64,000 nt of DNA from JAJDAH01 sp964487605 (GTDB lineage Bacteria; Myxococcota_A; Polyangia; Polyangiales; Polyangiaceae), in assembly GCA_964487605.1 (NCBI GenBank), contig CAZARU010000001.1:111481-175480 (forward strand), read 5' to 3'. Position numbers and translations under genes: made by a program. This document shows positions 49,910 to 58,042 of the stretch, piece after piece; positions within the stretch are counted from its first letter, which is position 1; every line of letters begins with the position of its first letter. Below the pieces are notes generated by a model. The model saw only the letters and a program-made list of their open reading frames with translations, did not search any database and was not told the origin of the DNA.

Positions 49910-51247
49910 TCAAGAGTCGGTCATCTTCGCCCAGTGGCGGGCGATCGCCAGGGCCAAGGCGAGCCAACCCAGGACGAGCACGACGTTCACGACGGCGAAG
50001 GCCCTGAGGCTCCACCCCAGCATTCCGGCGCCGAGCGCGACGAGCAGCGCCGAGCTCACGTCGCCCATGCGGACGAAGAACGTATCCACGGCCTGCTTCG
50101 CCCGGTACTTCATCTCGCGCGTGGTGGGCAGCCAGAGCATGTTCCTGAGGGTGTTGTTCAGGGAGTAGTCCGTTGAGTTCTCCGCCGTCTTCGTCAGGCG
50201 AACCAGCGCGAGCACCGGAAAGAGCGCCGCGCCGGTCGCGCCGAGGAGCGCGATGACGGGGAGCACGAGGAACGCCGTCCTGAAGCCCGTGTACTTGACG
50301 ATTCGCGAGACGACGAAGAGCTGCAGGAAGGCACCCGCGAGGTTCACGTACTTGAAGAAGCCCGCGTAGGCGGCGGTCAGGTAGTCGCCGACGTCGGCCG
50401 CCACCCCGGCGGCCACGGCCTCGGTGGCCGCCTTCTTGAAGAGCTTGCTGAGCACGTACTCACCGTTCGTGTTGACGAACGTGAACACGAGAGAGAACGC
50501 GGCGAGGAGTCCCAGGTAGCGATGGCGCCAGACCATCTCGAAGGCTCCCTCGGGCGCGGTTGGCGTGGTCTCCCCCTTGCGGTCCGGTGCTTCGTCCCGG
50601 CCGAGGGCGTCCCGCTCTCGGCGCGCCACGGCGTGGAACAGGAGCGCGCACGACGCGAGCAAGCCGGCGCTGACCACGAGCAGCTGCATCTTGCCGAGGG
50701 GCACTGCGAGAGACTCGGCGATCTGGCTGCCCAGGGGCGCTCCGACGGAGGCGCCGACGCCCACCAGCGGGAACAGGCGCTTGCCTTGCTCGGCGGTGTA
50801 CAGGTCGTTGGCGAACGCCCAGAACTGCGCCACGACCATCATGTTGAAGATGCCGACCCACACGTAGAAGACGAGTCCGAGGTGCACGCGAACGGTCGGG
50901 ACGTTCGCCGCGACGTAGAACACCAGGAGGTGCGAGGCGAAGAACAGCGTGACGGTCACCACGAGGCGCCTCGGTGGTACTCGGCTCGCGAAGCGGGCGT
51001 AGGCAGGGACCACCAGCAGCAGCAGCACCGCAATCGCGCCCCCCAGGTAGCTCTTGTACTCGGCGCCCGCCTCCAGCTCGAGAATGAGCCCCTCCCGCAC
51101 CGGCTTGATCACGTAGTAGGCCGTGAGCAGGACGAACACGTTCAACGCCAGCAGCAGCGCCGTCACGCCTTCGCCTGCCCGCACCTCGGTGACGAGGCCC
51201 AAAGCGCGCTCGAGGGTGGAGCGCGTCGGCGGGCGTTCCGCGGTCAA
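49910..51247 (-). CDS. ATP/ADP-carrier (NTT/Npt)-like transporter
   Basis: A 445-aa membrane protein of about 11-12 helices. Segments such as LLTAYYVIKPVREGLILELE, VWVGIFNMMVVAQFWAFAND and KRLFPLVGVGASVGAPLGSQ match the NTT (TLC) nucleotide-transporter-like family. True NTT proteins exchange ATP for ADP in obligate intracellular bacteria; the free-living relatives have no proven cargo. TTG 51247, two bases after the kbl stop, keeps the usual N-terminal helix; GTG 51184 is the alternative. It is the third gene of the tdh-kbl run. No link between threonine catabolism and nucleotide transport is known to me. Confidence 0.75.
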   Translation of the reverse strand: MTAERPPTRSTLERALGLVTEVRAGEGVTALLLALNVFVLLTAYYVIKPVREGLILELEAGAEYKSYLGGAIAVLLLLVVPAYARFASRVPPRRLVVTVTLFFASHLLVFYVAANVPTVRVHLGLVFYVWVGIFNMMVVAQFWAFANDLYTAEQGKRLFPLVGVGASVGAPLGSQIAESLAVPLGKMQLLVVSAGLLASCALLFHAVARRERDALGRDEAPDRKGETTPTAPEGAFEMVWRHRYLGLLAAFSLVFTFVNTNGEYVLSKLFKKAATEAVAAGVAADVGDYLTAAYAGFFKYVNLAGAFLQLFVVSRIVKYTGFRTAFLVLPVIALLGATGAALFPVLALVRLTKTAENSTDYSLNNTLRNMLWLPTTREMKYRAKQAVDTFFVRMGDVSSALLVALGAGMLGWSLRAFAVVNVVLVLGWLALALAIARHWAKMTDS

Positions 51248-51249
51248 GG

Positions 51250-52440
51250 TCAGCTCCCCAGCACGCCGAGGGCGCGCCCGACGCGCGCAAACGCGTCGAT
51301 GGCGCCCTCGACGTCGTCGTCCGAGTGCTGCGCCGAGAGCTGCACTCGAATCCGCGCCTCTCCCTTCGGGACGACGGGATAAGAGAATCCGACGACGTAG
51401 ATCCCTTCCTCCAGGAGCTTCGACGCGACGCTCTGCGCCAGCCGCGCGTCGCCGATCATGACGGGCACGATGGGGTGGGTCCCCGGCCGCACGTCGAACC
51501 CGGCCGCCGTCATGCCCTCGCGAAACCGTCGTGTACTGGCGCCGAGCCGGCGACGCAGGTCGTCGCTCGTGTCCAGGAGATCGAGCACCGCGAGGCTGGC
51601 GCCGCAGATGGACGGCGCCAGCGTGTTGGAGAACAGGTAGGGGCGGGAGCGCTGCCGGAGCAGTTCCACGATCTCGCGCCGGCCCGTCGTGAAGCCGCCG
51701 CTGGCGCCGCCGAGCGCCTTGCCCAGCGTGCTCGTCATGACGTCGATGCGCGAGGCGACGCCGCAGTGCTCCGGCGTGCCGCGCCCGGTGGGCCCCACGA
51801 AGCCCGTCGCGTGCGAGTCGTCCACCATGACGAGCGCGTCGTACCGGTCTGCCAGGTCGCAGATCGCGTCGAGCCTCGCCAGGTAGCCATCCATGCTGAA
51901 GACGCCGTCGGTAGCAATCATGCGGCGGCGGGCTCCGGAGGTCTTCTTCAGGCATTCCTCGAGCGCCGCGACGTCGCCGTTGGGATAGCGGTGCCGGTCG
52001 GCCTTGCACAGTCGGATGCCATCGATGATCGATGCGTGGTTGAGCGCGTCGCTGATGACGGCGTCCTCGGGGCCCAGCAGGGTCTCGAAAAGGCCCCCGT
52101 TCGCGTCGAAGCAGGACGAGTAGAGGATGGTGTCCTCGGTGCCGAAGTACTCGCTGATGCGGCGTTCGAGCTGCTTGTGCAGGTCCTGGGTCCCGCAGAT
52201 GAACCTGACGCTGCTCATCCCGAACCCGTGCGAGTCGAGCGCGCGCTTGGCGGCCGCGACCACCAGCGGGTGCGAGGCGAGGCCCAGGTAGTTGGTGGCG
52301 CAGAAGTTCATCACCTCGCGGCCGTTCGACACGACCCGAGCGCCCTGAGGCGTGGTGATGACGCGCTCGTCCTTGTAGAGACCGGCGGTTCGTATCTCGT
52401 CGAGTTCGGCCTGGTAGGAGCTGCGGATCGAGTCGAACAC
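51250..52440 (-). CDS. kbl: 2-Amino-3-ketobutyrate CoA ligase (glycine C-acetyltransferase)
   Basis: A 396-aa PLP enzyme that splits 2-amino-3-ketobutyrate with CoA into glycine and acetyl-CoA. VMNFCATNYLGLASHP, GFGMSSVRFICGTQ, VDDSHATGFVGPTGRG and the PLP Lys in TSTLGKALGGASGG are family hallmarks. Length matches KBL (about 397). GTG 52440 has AGGAGG nine bases upstream, an unusually good ribosome site for this window. It lies 10 bases after tdh, so threonine is degraded by the pair. Confidence 0.94.
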   Translation of the reverse strand: MFDSIRSSYQAELDEIRTAGLYKDERVITTPQGARVVSNGREVMNFCATNYLGLASHPLVVAAAKRALDSHGFGMSSVRFICGTQDLHKQLERRISEYFGTEDTILYSSCFDANGGLFETLLGPEDAVISDALNHASIIDGIRLCKADRHRYPNGDVAALEECLKKTSGARRRMIATDGVFSMDGYLARLDAICDLADRYDALVMVDDSHATGFVGPTGRGTPEHCGVASRIDVMTSTLGKALGGASGGFTTGRREIVELLRQRSRPYLFSNTLAPSICGASLAVLDLLDTSDDLRRRLGASTRRFREGMTAAGFDVRPGTHPIVPVMIGDARLAQSVASKLLEEGIYVVGFSYPVVPKGEARIRVQLSAQHSDDDVEGAIDAFARVGRALGVLGS

Positions 52441-52450
52441 CAGTCGCCTC

Positions 52451-53632
52451 CTAGAACTCGAGCAGGACCTTGGGGAACGACTGGATCCGCTCCTCGAACA
52501 TGCCGGGCTCGAACGTCTCGAAGGGGACGATCGGTCCGTCGCCGCCAGCCAGAATGACCTCCCAGACCAGATCGTGGATGTTCGGATCCCTGGCCTCGAG
52601 CAGATGCCGGGTGATGTGCCACGTCTCCCAGATTCGCCGCCCGATGACGCTGTGCATGTTGATGCCGTCCACGATGACCCGGTCGAAGCTCTCGATGATC
52701 GCATCACCGCTCTTCAGACCGAACAGGATGACGTCCCCTCCGCGGCGGACGCAGTGGATGGCGTTGTTCACGGACGAGTTCTGCCCGCTCATCTCGAGCG
52801 CCACGTCCACGCCAACGCCGTCGGTGTACTCGAGGACGTCCCGGACGAGGTTCGGATCGTGCGCATGGTCTTCGGCACCGCGCCCCGGCGAGAGCACGAC
52901 GTCGGCGCCGAGGCGCCGAGCCATTTCGGCGTGGTGCTCCACGGGCTCTATCCCGATGATGGTCGAGGCTCCCATGGCCCGGGCAATGGCGACGGCGAAC
53001 AGCCCGATCGTGCCGCAGCCGACGATGGCGACGCGCTTTCCCCGCAGGTTCACCTTCGTGCAGGCGTGGACCGCGTTCCCGAAGGGTTCCTGAATCGCCG
53101 CGACTTCCGGCCGGATCTTCGTCGTGTCGGTGCGCCAGATGACCTTCGCGGGCAGCTTGACCAGCTCTGCGAAAGCTCCGTCGTGGCTGATTCCGATGAT
53201 CAAGTCGTCCGCACAGACGTAGGCGTCTCCCACGCGGCACTGGTGGCACACACCACAGTAGATGTGGCTCTCCGCCGCCACCCAGTCCCCGACCTGCAGG
53301 CCGTGGGAGCGCGCTGCGTCGCTGCCGACGCCGACGATCTCGCCGAACAGCTCGTGGCCGATGACGCGCACGTCCCGGTCTGCGCGCAGTTCCTTCGCCT
53401 CGCGATCGAGCGAACCGCAGATCATGTCCTTGAAGGCGCGGCGGAACCAGATGCCGCGGTCCGAGCCGCAGAAGCCGACGTACTTCGGCTTGATGAGGAC
53501 GCGCGAGCGATCGTGATAGTCGGAGCGCTCGTCGAGCGTGGCGCGCGGGACCTCCGCGATTTCGAGTCCACGGCTCGCGTCCCAGGGGTTCTTCGCGCGG
53601 TCGTAGACCAGCGCCTTCATGGTGGCCGGCAT
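52451..53632 (-). CDS. tdh: L-threonine 3-dehydrogenase (zinc MDR family)
   Basis: A 393-aa (or 389 from ATG 53620) zinc-dependent dehydrogenase oxidizing threonine to 2-amino-3-ketobutyrate. Catalytic zinc residues lie in YVGFCGSDRG and VIGHELFGEIVGVG. The structural zinc set is CGVCHQCRVGDAYVC, and the NAD motif is VAIVGCGTIGLFAVAIA. An insertion (FRRAFKDMICGSLDREAKE) between the first Cys and GHE is longer than in E. coli Tdh. Other MDR enzymes share these motifs, but direct linkage to kbl makes threonine the most likely substrate. Confidence 0.88.
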   Translation of the reverse strand: MPATMKALVYDRAKNPWDASRGLEIAEVPRATLDERSDYHDRSRVLIKPKYVGFCGSDRGIWFRRAFKDMICGSLDREAKELRADRDVRVIGHELFGEIVGVGSDAARSHGLQVGDWVAAESHIYCGVCHQCRVGDAYVCADDLIIGISHDGAFAELVKLPAKVIWRTDTTKIRPEVAAIQEPFGNAVHACTKVNLRGKRVAIVGCGTIGLFAVAIARAMGASTIIGIEPVEHHAEMARRLGADVVLSPGRGAEDHAHDPNLVRDVLEYTDGVGVDVALEMSGQNSSVNNAIHCVRRGGDVILFGLKSGDAIIESFDRVIVDGINMHSVIGRRIWETWHITRHLLEARDPNIHDLVWEVILAGGDGPIVPFETFEPGMFEERIQSFPKVLLEF

Positions 53633-53722
53633 GCGGCGCCCTGTTTACAGCGCGCTGGTCGGATCGTCGAGGCGCAGGGCGCTCGGCTGTCTGGCCGGGC
53701 GCTCTGCGCCCGACCGCCGGCA

Positions 53723-54358
53723 TCACTTCTTGTTGGGGAGCTTCAGGCGGCCCGGCCGCGACTTCGCCGGCGCTGCGGCCCCGGCGTCCGCCTGCGGGGT
53801 CGGCGCCGGCTTGGGCGCCCCGGCATCCACCGCGACGGGTGCAGGCGCCGAAGCGTCCGCCTTCGCGGTGGCCACCGCGGCCGCCGCGTCCACCTTCACC
53901 ACGGGGGCGGAGGCGTCCTTCTGATTCTTCACCGCGTCCGGGTCGACCTTCTCCACCTTGGTGGAGGCCTGCACCGCCAGGACCCAGCCGGGTGAGAGCT
54001 GTCCGACGCCCGAGGGATACTCGATGAGCAGGAAGTTGCCCTTGCGCGCGAGTCGATTGACCAGGGTCCCCTTGTTCAGAGTGGTCAGCAGTTTGCTCGA
54101 AGGATCGGCGTCGACGTGAACGCGGACGCGATCTACCGCCACGCGAACGGTGCCGGACTCCTTCTGCTCGTCGTCGTACCGCTTGACCTCGTCGTCGTCC
54201 TTCTTGCCGGCGTCCTTCACCTCCGGCTTGGGGGGCTCGGGGGCCGCGGTCGCGGAGGCGGCCGGAGCCGGCTCATCCTTCTTCTTGCAAGAGATCACCG
54301 AACCGCTCAGGAGCGTTGCCGCCGCCAGTGCCGTCCATCGAGCGTAACGAAGTGCCAT
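53723..54358 (-). CDS. SH3-like lipoprotein
   Basis: A 211-aa lipoprotein (SGSVISC, Cys24). A charged Ala/Pro/Lys linker precedes a bacterial SH3-type domain (about 70-130; VRVHVDADPSSKLLTTLNKG, GNFLLIEYPSGVGQLSPGWV). A long Ala/Pro/Asp-rich tail ends in a basic patch (KSRPGRLKLPNKK). SH3b domains in exported proteins commonly bind peptidoglycan. GAGGAGGCGAGG precedes the ATG. It is likely a cell-wall-associated protein; no enzyme is adjacent. Confidence 0.7.
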   Translation of the reverse strand: MALRYARWTALAAATLLSGSVISCKKKDEPAPAASATAAPEPPKPEVKDAGKKDDDEVKRYDDEQKESGTVRVAVDRVRVHVDADPSSKLLTTLNKGTLVNRLARKGNFLLIEYPSGVGQLSPGWVLAVQASTKVEKVDPDAVKNQKDASAPVVKVDAAAAVATAKADASAPAPVAVDAGAPKPAPTPQADAGAAAPAKSRPGRLKLPNKK

Positions 54359-54452
54359 GTCCTCGCCTCCTCAGGCGCGCCACGTTACACGCAACGACCC
54401 AGCGTCGCCAAGCGTTCCGTGCCCGCGCCTTTGCCGGGCGGCGCCCATGCGT

Positions 54453-55781
54453 TCAGCGTGCTGGCGGCGGCACGGTCGTCGGCAGCTTCGCGCGGTCGCG
54501 AACGCACGTCTCGATGCGGGAGACGACGTCGGGGGGGGCGCCCTTCGGGAGCTTCGGCTTGCCCATGACGTTCGTGAGGAGGCGGTCCCAGGTGACCCCA
54601 CCGTCGAGCCCGAAGCTGAGCCAAACGAACATCGCGCGTCCCTTGATGTTCGCGAAGGGAACGCCGCCGCCCTTGTAACCGAACCAAGCGCGCGAATCGC
54701 TGCTGTTGTTCCTGTTGTCGCCGAGAACCCACACCTCGCCCGGCTTGACGACGTACGGGCCCTGTCTGCCGTCCGAGCGCGAGTCCTCGTAGAGCGTCAG
54801 GTACGTCGCTTCGCCCAGGTACTCCACGACGAGCTCGCCGCTCTTCGAGCCGAACGGGCCGCCGCTCTCCTGGAACTCGTACTCACCGACGGAGCAGCTC
54901 GGAACTCGCCAACCATTGATGATTGGGTGCCCTCCGTCGACGTCCAGGGTGTCGCCCGGCAGCGCGATAACCCGCTTGATGAAGTCCTGACCTTCGTTGT
55001 GGGGAGACGGATCCGGCGTCTCGAAGACGACGACGTCGCCACGCTCGGGCGGCAGGTCCTGGAAGAGCCGGCTCCGCGTGTACGGCACCGTGGGGCCATA
55101 GCGGAACTTGTTCACGAAGATGTGATCCTGGATCTGCAGCGTCGGCAACATCGAGCCGCTGGGGATCTTGAACGCTTCGACCACGAACGCCCGCAAGAGG
55201 AGCGCCACGCCGACGGCCATGCCGATGGACTCGGCGTACTCCCGGATCTCGCTCTTGCGCCACGGGGCCAGGTGTCGCTCCACGAGGTCACGGGCTTCGC
55301 CATGGGCCTGCTCGAACCCGGGCCCGTCGAACGTCGGGGACTCCATTCCCGCGCGGAGTCGCGCGAGGCTGTCGGTGATGTCCTCCCGAACGGACGACGG
55401 CACCGCGCGAGCGACCTTCGCTCGCCGCCGCGTCATGATGCGCTCGGACTCCTCCAGGAGCTGTCCCGCGAGCTCGTACTCGCGCCGCAGCGCCTTCGGC
55501 ACGTCGGTGCGGCCCCCGACGCCGAGTTCCGCTGCCAGGGGGAGGGAGTGACGCGCGGAGTAGAGCGCCATCTCGAACGCCGTGAAGAGGATGATCAGCG
55601 AGGGGACGGGCTGGTCGTCGACCCAGTAGCGGAGCTGGTCCAGCGGCGTCGCGGCGACCACCTGTCCGCTCGGCTGCAGCAGCCAGACGGTGAGGGCAGC
55701 GAGCGCGAGCGGGACGAGAAAGAACCAGAACGCGAGGAACGCGGCACGCAGCGGGGGGGAGGCTTTCACGCCGGTCGTCAC
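54453..55781 (-). CDS. lepB: Signal peptidase I with long N-terminal extension
   Basis: A 442-aa membrane protease that removes Sec and Tat signal peptides. The catalytic Ser is in KIPSGSMLPTLQIQDH and the Lys in DFIKRVIALPGD; GDNRNNSSDSRAWFG is the conserved box E. The catalytic part starts near residue 185. Before it is an unusual 180-residue region with two hydrophobic helices (FLAFWFFLVPLALAALTVWL and VPSLIILFTAFEMALYS) and a charged helical stretch with RREYELAGQLLEESERIMTRR. E. coli LepB is 324 aa. GAGGAGC precedes the GTG start. Identity is secure; the extension's role is open. Confidence 0.94.
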   Translation of the reverse strand: MTTGVKASPPLRAAFLAFWFFLVPLALAALTVWLLQPSGQVVAATPLDQLRYWVDDQPVPSLIILFTAFEMALYSARHSLPLAAELGVGGRTDVPKALRREYELAGQLLEESERIMTRRRAKVARAVPSSVREDITDSLARLRAGMESPTFDGPGFEQAHGEARDLVERHLAPWRKSEIREYAESIGMAVGVALLLRAFVVEAFKIPSGSMLPTLQIQDHIFVNKFRYGPTVPYTRSRLFQDLPPERGDVVVFETPDPSPHNEGQDFIKRVIALPGDTLDVDGGHPIINGWRVPSCSVGEYEFQESGGPFGSKSGELVVEYLGEATYLTLYEDSRSDGRQGPYVVKPGEVWVLGDNRNNSSDSRAWFGYKGGGVPFANIKGRAMFVWLSFGLDGGVTWDRLLTNVMGKPKLPKGAPPDVVSRIETCVRDRAKLPTTVPPPAR

Positions 55782-55864
55782 GCTCCTCGGGCCCTTCTAC
55801 TGCACATCGCTGGCCCGCGCAGCCTCGTTTGCAAGCGCCGACGCCGAGGACCCGAGGGTGCGCC

Positions 55865-56938
55865 TCAGGGCTCGTCCCCGAGCTGCACCACGTAGTCGAT
55901 CTTCGCCGCTCGGTCGTCCCCGAGCACCGCGGGTGGCGCGCTGCGACCGACGGCTCCGGAGTGGTCCAGCACCAGATAGTACGAGCCCGCTGGTACGCGG
56001 ACGTAGCGCTTGTAGTGGCTGCCCGGAACCAGCGTGTCGTCGAGCGCCGGCGCTCCGTTCAGCGGGGCGGGGCCCGCGCTCGCGACGAAGGTCTGGATCA
56101 TCAGGTCACCGACGCCGCGCGGCACGACGAGCACATCGACGGCGGGCGCGCCGTCCACCGTCATGGTCAGGTAGAGCGCCTGGTCGTCGTCGGGGACGGT
56201 GAAGGCACCGACGAAGTCCTGCTGTCCCGAATGGACCTCGGTGCGGTCGTTGGCGAGCAGGATGCGATCCGTGCTCTCGACGCGAAACGGCTTGAACGGG
56301 AGCTGTCCCGGCGCGATGAACCCGAGCGCGAAGTCCGTCTCGCCCTTGGCGCTCCGGCGGATCACCGTGAAGCCCCGCCGGAGCTGGGTCTGGACGATGT
56401 TCCTTCCCATCGCGTCGAAATCCACGCTCAAGGCTGCCCCGCCGGCCCGAGCGACCGTGGACTCCACCATCTTCATGCCGAAGTCGATCGCCTCCACGTT
56501 CTTCGGACGGAAGTAGACGTACATGGCGTCGCCGCTCACCTGGAAGTCCGGTGCATACTCCACCAGGCCGGCGCTGGTGAACCCGATGCGCTCGCTGACG
56601 TTCGTCCAGGCGTAGCCGCGGCCCTCGTACTGGAGCACGAACGACTTGCGTACGTCGTCGTCGACGACCCGCGCCGAGCAGTTCGTGGCGAAGAACCTTC
56701 CGAGGACGGGATGGTCGTCCTCTAGCTTCAGCGGCGCCCCGCGGCTCGTCATCTCGAAGCAGAACTGATCGAGACCGAACTTCAGGATGTCGAAGCGGAG
56801 CGACTTGTTGCGAGGATCGTTGATGACCCCCTCGCTCAGCACCGTGAGCGCGCCCGCGCCAATCTGCTCCTGCGAGGGACACGCCGTTGCAGCGAGCCCA
56901 GCGACTGCGAACGGGAGATGGCGAAGGCGCGCGAACAT
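55865..56938 (-). CDS. Exported lipoprotein-like protein of unknown function
   Basis: A 357-aa protein with a signal ending near Cys20 (AGLAATAC), probably a lipoprotein. The body is beta-rich (AMYVYFRPKNVEAIDFGM, FRVESTDRILLANDR, ALYLTMTVDGAPAVDVLVV, GSYYLVLDHSGAVGRSAPP), with a few Cys. No family is recognised. ATG 56938 has TATGCT 7 bases before it. The open frame running antisense through gpsA to 57856 is a shadow. It is divergent from gpsA. Confidence 0.65.
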   Translation of the reverse strand: MFARLRHLPFAVAGLAATACPSQEQIGAGALTVLSEGVINDPRNKSLRFDILKFGLDQFCFEMTSRGAPLKLEDDHPVLGRFFATNCSARVVDDDVRKSFVLQYEGRGYAWTNVSERIGFTSAGLVEYAPDFQVSGDAMYVYFRPKNVEAIDFGMKMVESTVARAGGAALSVDFDAMGRNIVQTQLRRGFTVIRRSAKGETDFALGFIAPGQLPFKPFRVESTDRILLANDRTEVHSGQQDFVGAFTVPDDDQALYLTMTVDGAPAVDVLVVPRGVGDLMIQTFVASAGPAPLNGAPALDDTLVPGSHYKRYVRVPAGSYYLVLDHSGAVGRSAPPAVLGDDRAAKIDYVVQLGDEP

Positions 56939-56945
56939 CGGGTGC

Positions 56946-56951
56946 AGCATA
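56946..56951 (-). promoter_or_regulatory. -10-like TATGCT before the 357-aa gene
   Basis: Minus-strand TATGCT ends 7 bases before ATG 56938; the alternative ATG at 56950 lies inside the hexamer and is unlikely. Confidence 0.4.
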
Positions 56952-56983
56952 GCGGCTCCGTGCCGGCCGGGGCAGGGTTCTGA

Positions 56984-57012
56984 TTGACAGGTACCGACGT
57001 CGGGAAAAGAGT
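56984..57012 (+). promoter_or_regulatory. gpsA promoter: TTGACA -35 with 17-base spacer
   Basis: TTGACA at 56984-56989 is a perfect -35. AAGAGT (57007-57012) is a weak -10 at 17 bases. The start would fall at or near GTG 57020, so the mRNA would be leaderless. The in-frame TTG at 56984 is part of the -35 and hence not the start codon. Confidence 0.55.
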
Positions 57013-57019
57013 TCGCGAC

Positions 57020-58027
57020 GTGGCCACGGCAGCGGTGATCGGCGCAGGTGCCTGGGGGACCGCGCTGGCGAAGGTGCTCGCGGACCAGGGCGACGAAACG
57101 CGGCTGTGGAGCTGGCGCGAGGATCTCGCTCGAGCCGTAGAGGAAGAGCGCGAGAACCGACGCTACCTGCCCGGGTTCACCCTGCCCGCCTCGCTCCGTG
57201 CCACCTCCGACCTCGACGCGGCGCTGGGTGGCGCCGACCTGGCGGTGCTCGTCGTTCCGTCGCACGCCCTGCGCGAGGTCTCGCTGGCGATGAAGCCCCT
57301 GCTGACGCCGGGAGCCATGGTCGTCAGCGCGACGAAGGGCATCGAGAACGACACGCTCATGCTCATGAGCGAGGTCATCGCCGACGTGCTCGGGCCGGAT
57401 GTCGCCGCCCGCTCCGCCTACCTCTCGGGCCCGAGCTTCGCCAAGGAGGTCGCGCTGGGGCTCCCGACGAACATCGTCATCGCGTCGGCGGACCACGACC
57501 AGAGCATCCTCGCTCAACGGCGTTTTGCCACGGACAGGCTGCGCGTGTACTCGAGCGACGACCCAGCGGGCGTGGAGGTGGGCGGCGCCCTGAAGAACGT
57601 GATCGCCATCGCGGCGGGCGCGTGCGATTCCCTGGGCTTCGGCCACAACACCCGCGCCGCCCTGATCACGCGGGGTCTCGCGGAGATCTCGCGGATTGCC
57701 GTGGCGAAGGGGGGGAACCCGCTCACGCTGGCCGGCCTGGCGGGGATGGGTGATCTCGTGCTGACGTGCACGGGCGACCTTTCCCGCAATCGCACCGTGG
57801 GCGTCGAGATGGGCAAGGGTCGCAGTCTGGACGACGTTCTCGGCACGCTCGGTCACGTCGCCGAGGGTGTGAAGACCGCGAGGAGCGCGCGTGACCTCGC
57901 CCTGAAGCTCGGCGTGGACTTGCCCATCTGCAACGAGGTCTACCAGGTGCTCTACGAGGGGAAGTCCCCGAAAGATGCCGTTCGGGCGGTGCTCACCCGC
58001 CCGCTGAAGCGCGAGATGGACTACTAG
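57020..58027 (+). CDS. gpsA: NAD(P)H-dependent glycerol-3-phosphate dehydrogenase
   Basis: A 335-aa enzyme reducing dihydroxyacetone phosphate to sn-glycerol-3-phosphate for phospholipid synthesis. The Rossmann motif AAVIGAGAWGTALAKVLA opens the protein, LSGPSFAKEVALGLPT and the catalytic Lys in GALKNVIAIAAG follow, and LAGMGDLVLTCTGDLSRNR closes the substrate domain. Length is standard. The start is GTG 57020, supported by the upstream TTGACA promoter and the usual N-terminus. The giant fusion gene begins 15 bases downstream on the same strand, so both may be one transcript; glycerol-phosphate supply would fit a lipid-related PAP2-type enzyme. Confidence 0.95.
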   Translation: MATAAVIGAGAWGTALAKVLADQGDETRLWSWREDLARAVEEERENRRYLPGFTLPASLRATSDLDAALGGADLAVLVVPSHALREVSLAMKPLLTPGAMVVSATKGIENDTLMLMSEVIADVLGPDVAARSAYLSGPSFAKEVALGLPTNIVIASADHDQSILAQRRFATDRLRVYSSDDPAGVEVGGALKNVIAIAAGACDSLGFGHNTRAALITRGLAEISRIAVAKGGNPLTLAGLAGMGDLVLTCTGDLSRNRTVGVEMGKGRSLDDVLGTLGHVAEGVKTARSARDLALKLGVDLPICNEVYQVLYEGKSPKDAVRAVLTRPLKREMDY

Positions 58028-58042
58028 GCGCTACGGGCCAGC

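Noticed and set aside
49819..50007. 62-codon plus frame in the 151-base gap before the transporter gene
   Set aside because: Overlaps the 3' end of the transporter gene and turns into Arg-rich noise; only about 30 residues look protein-like, with no ribosome site.
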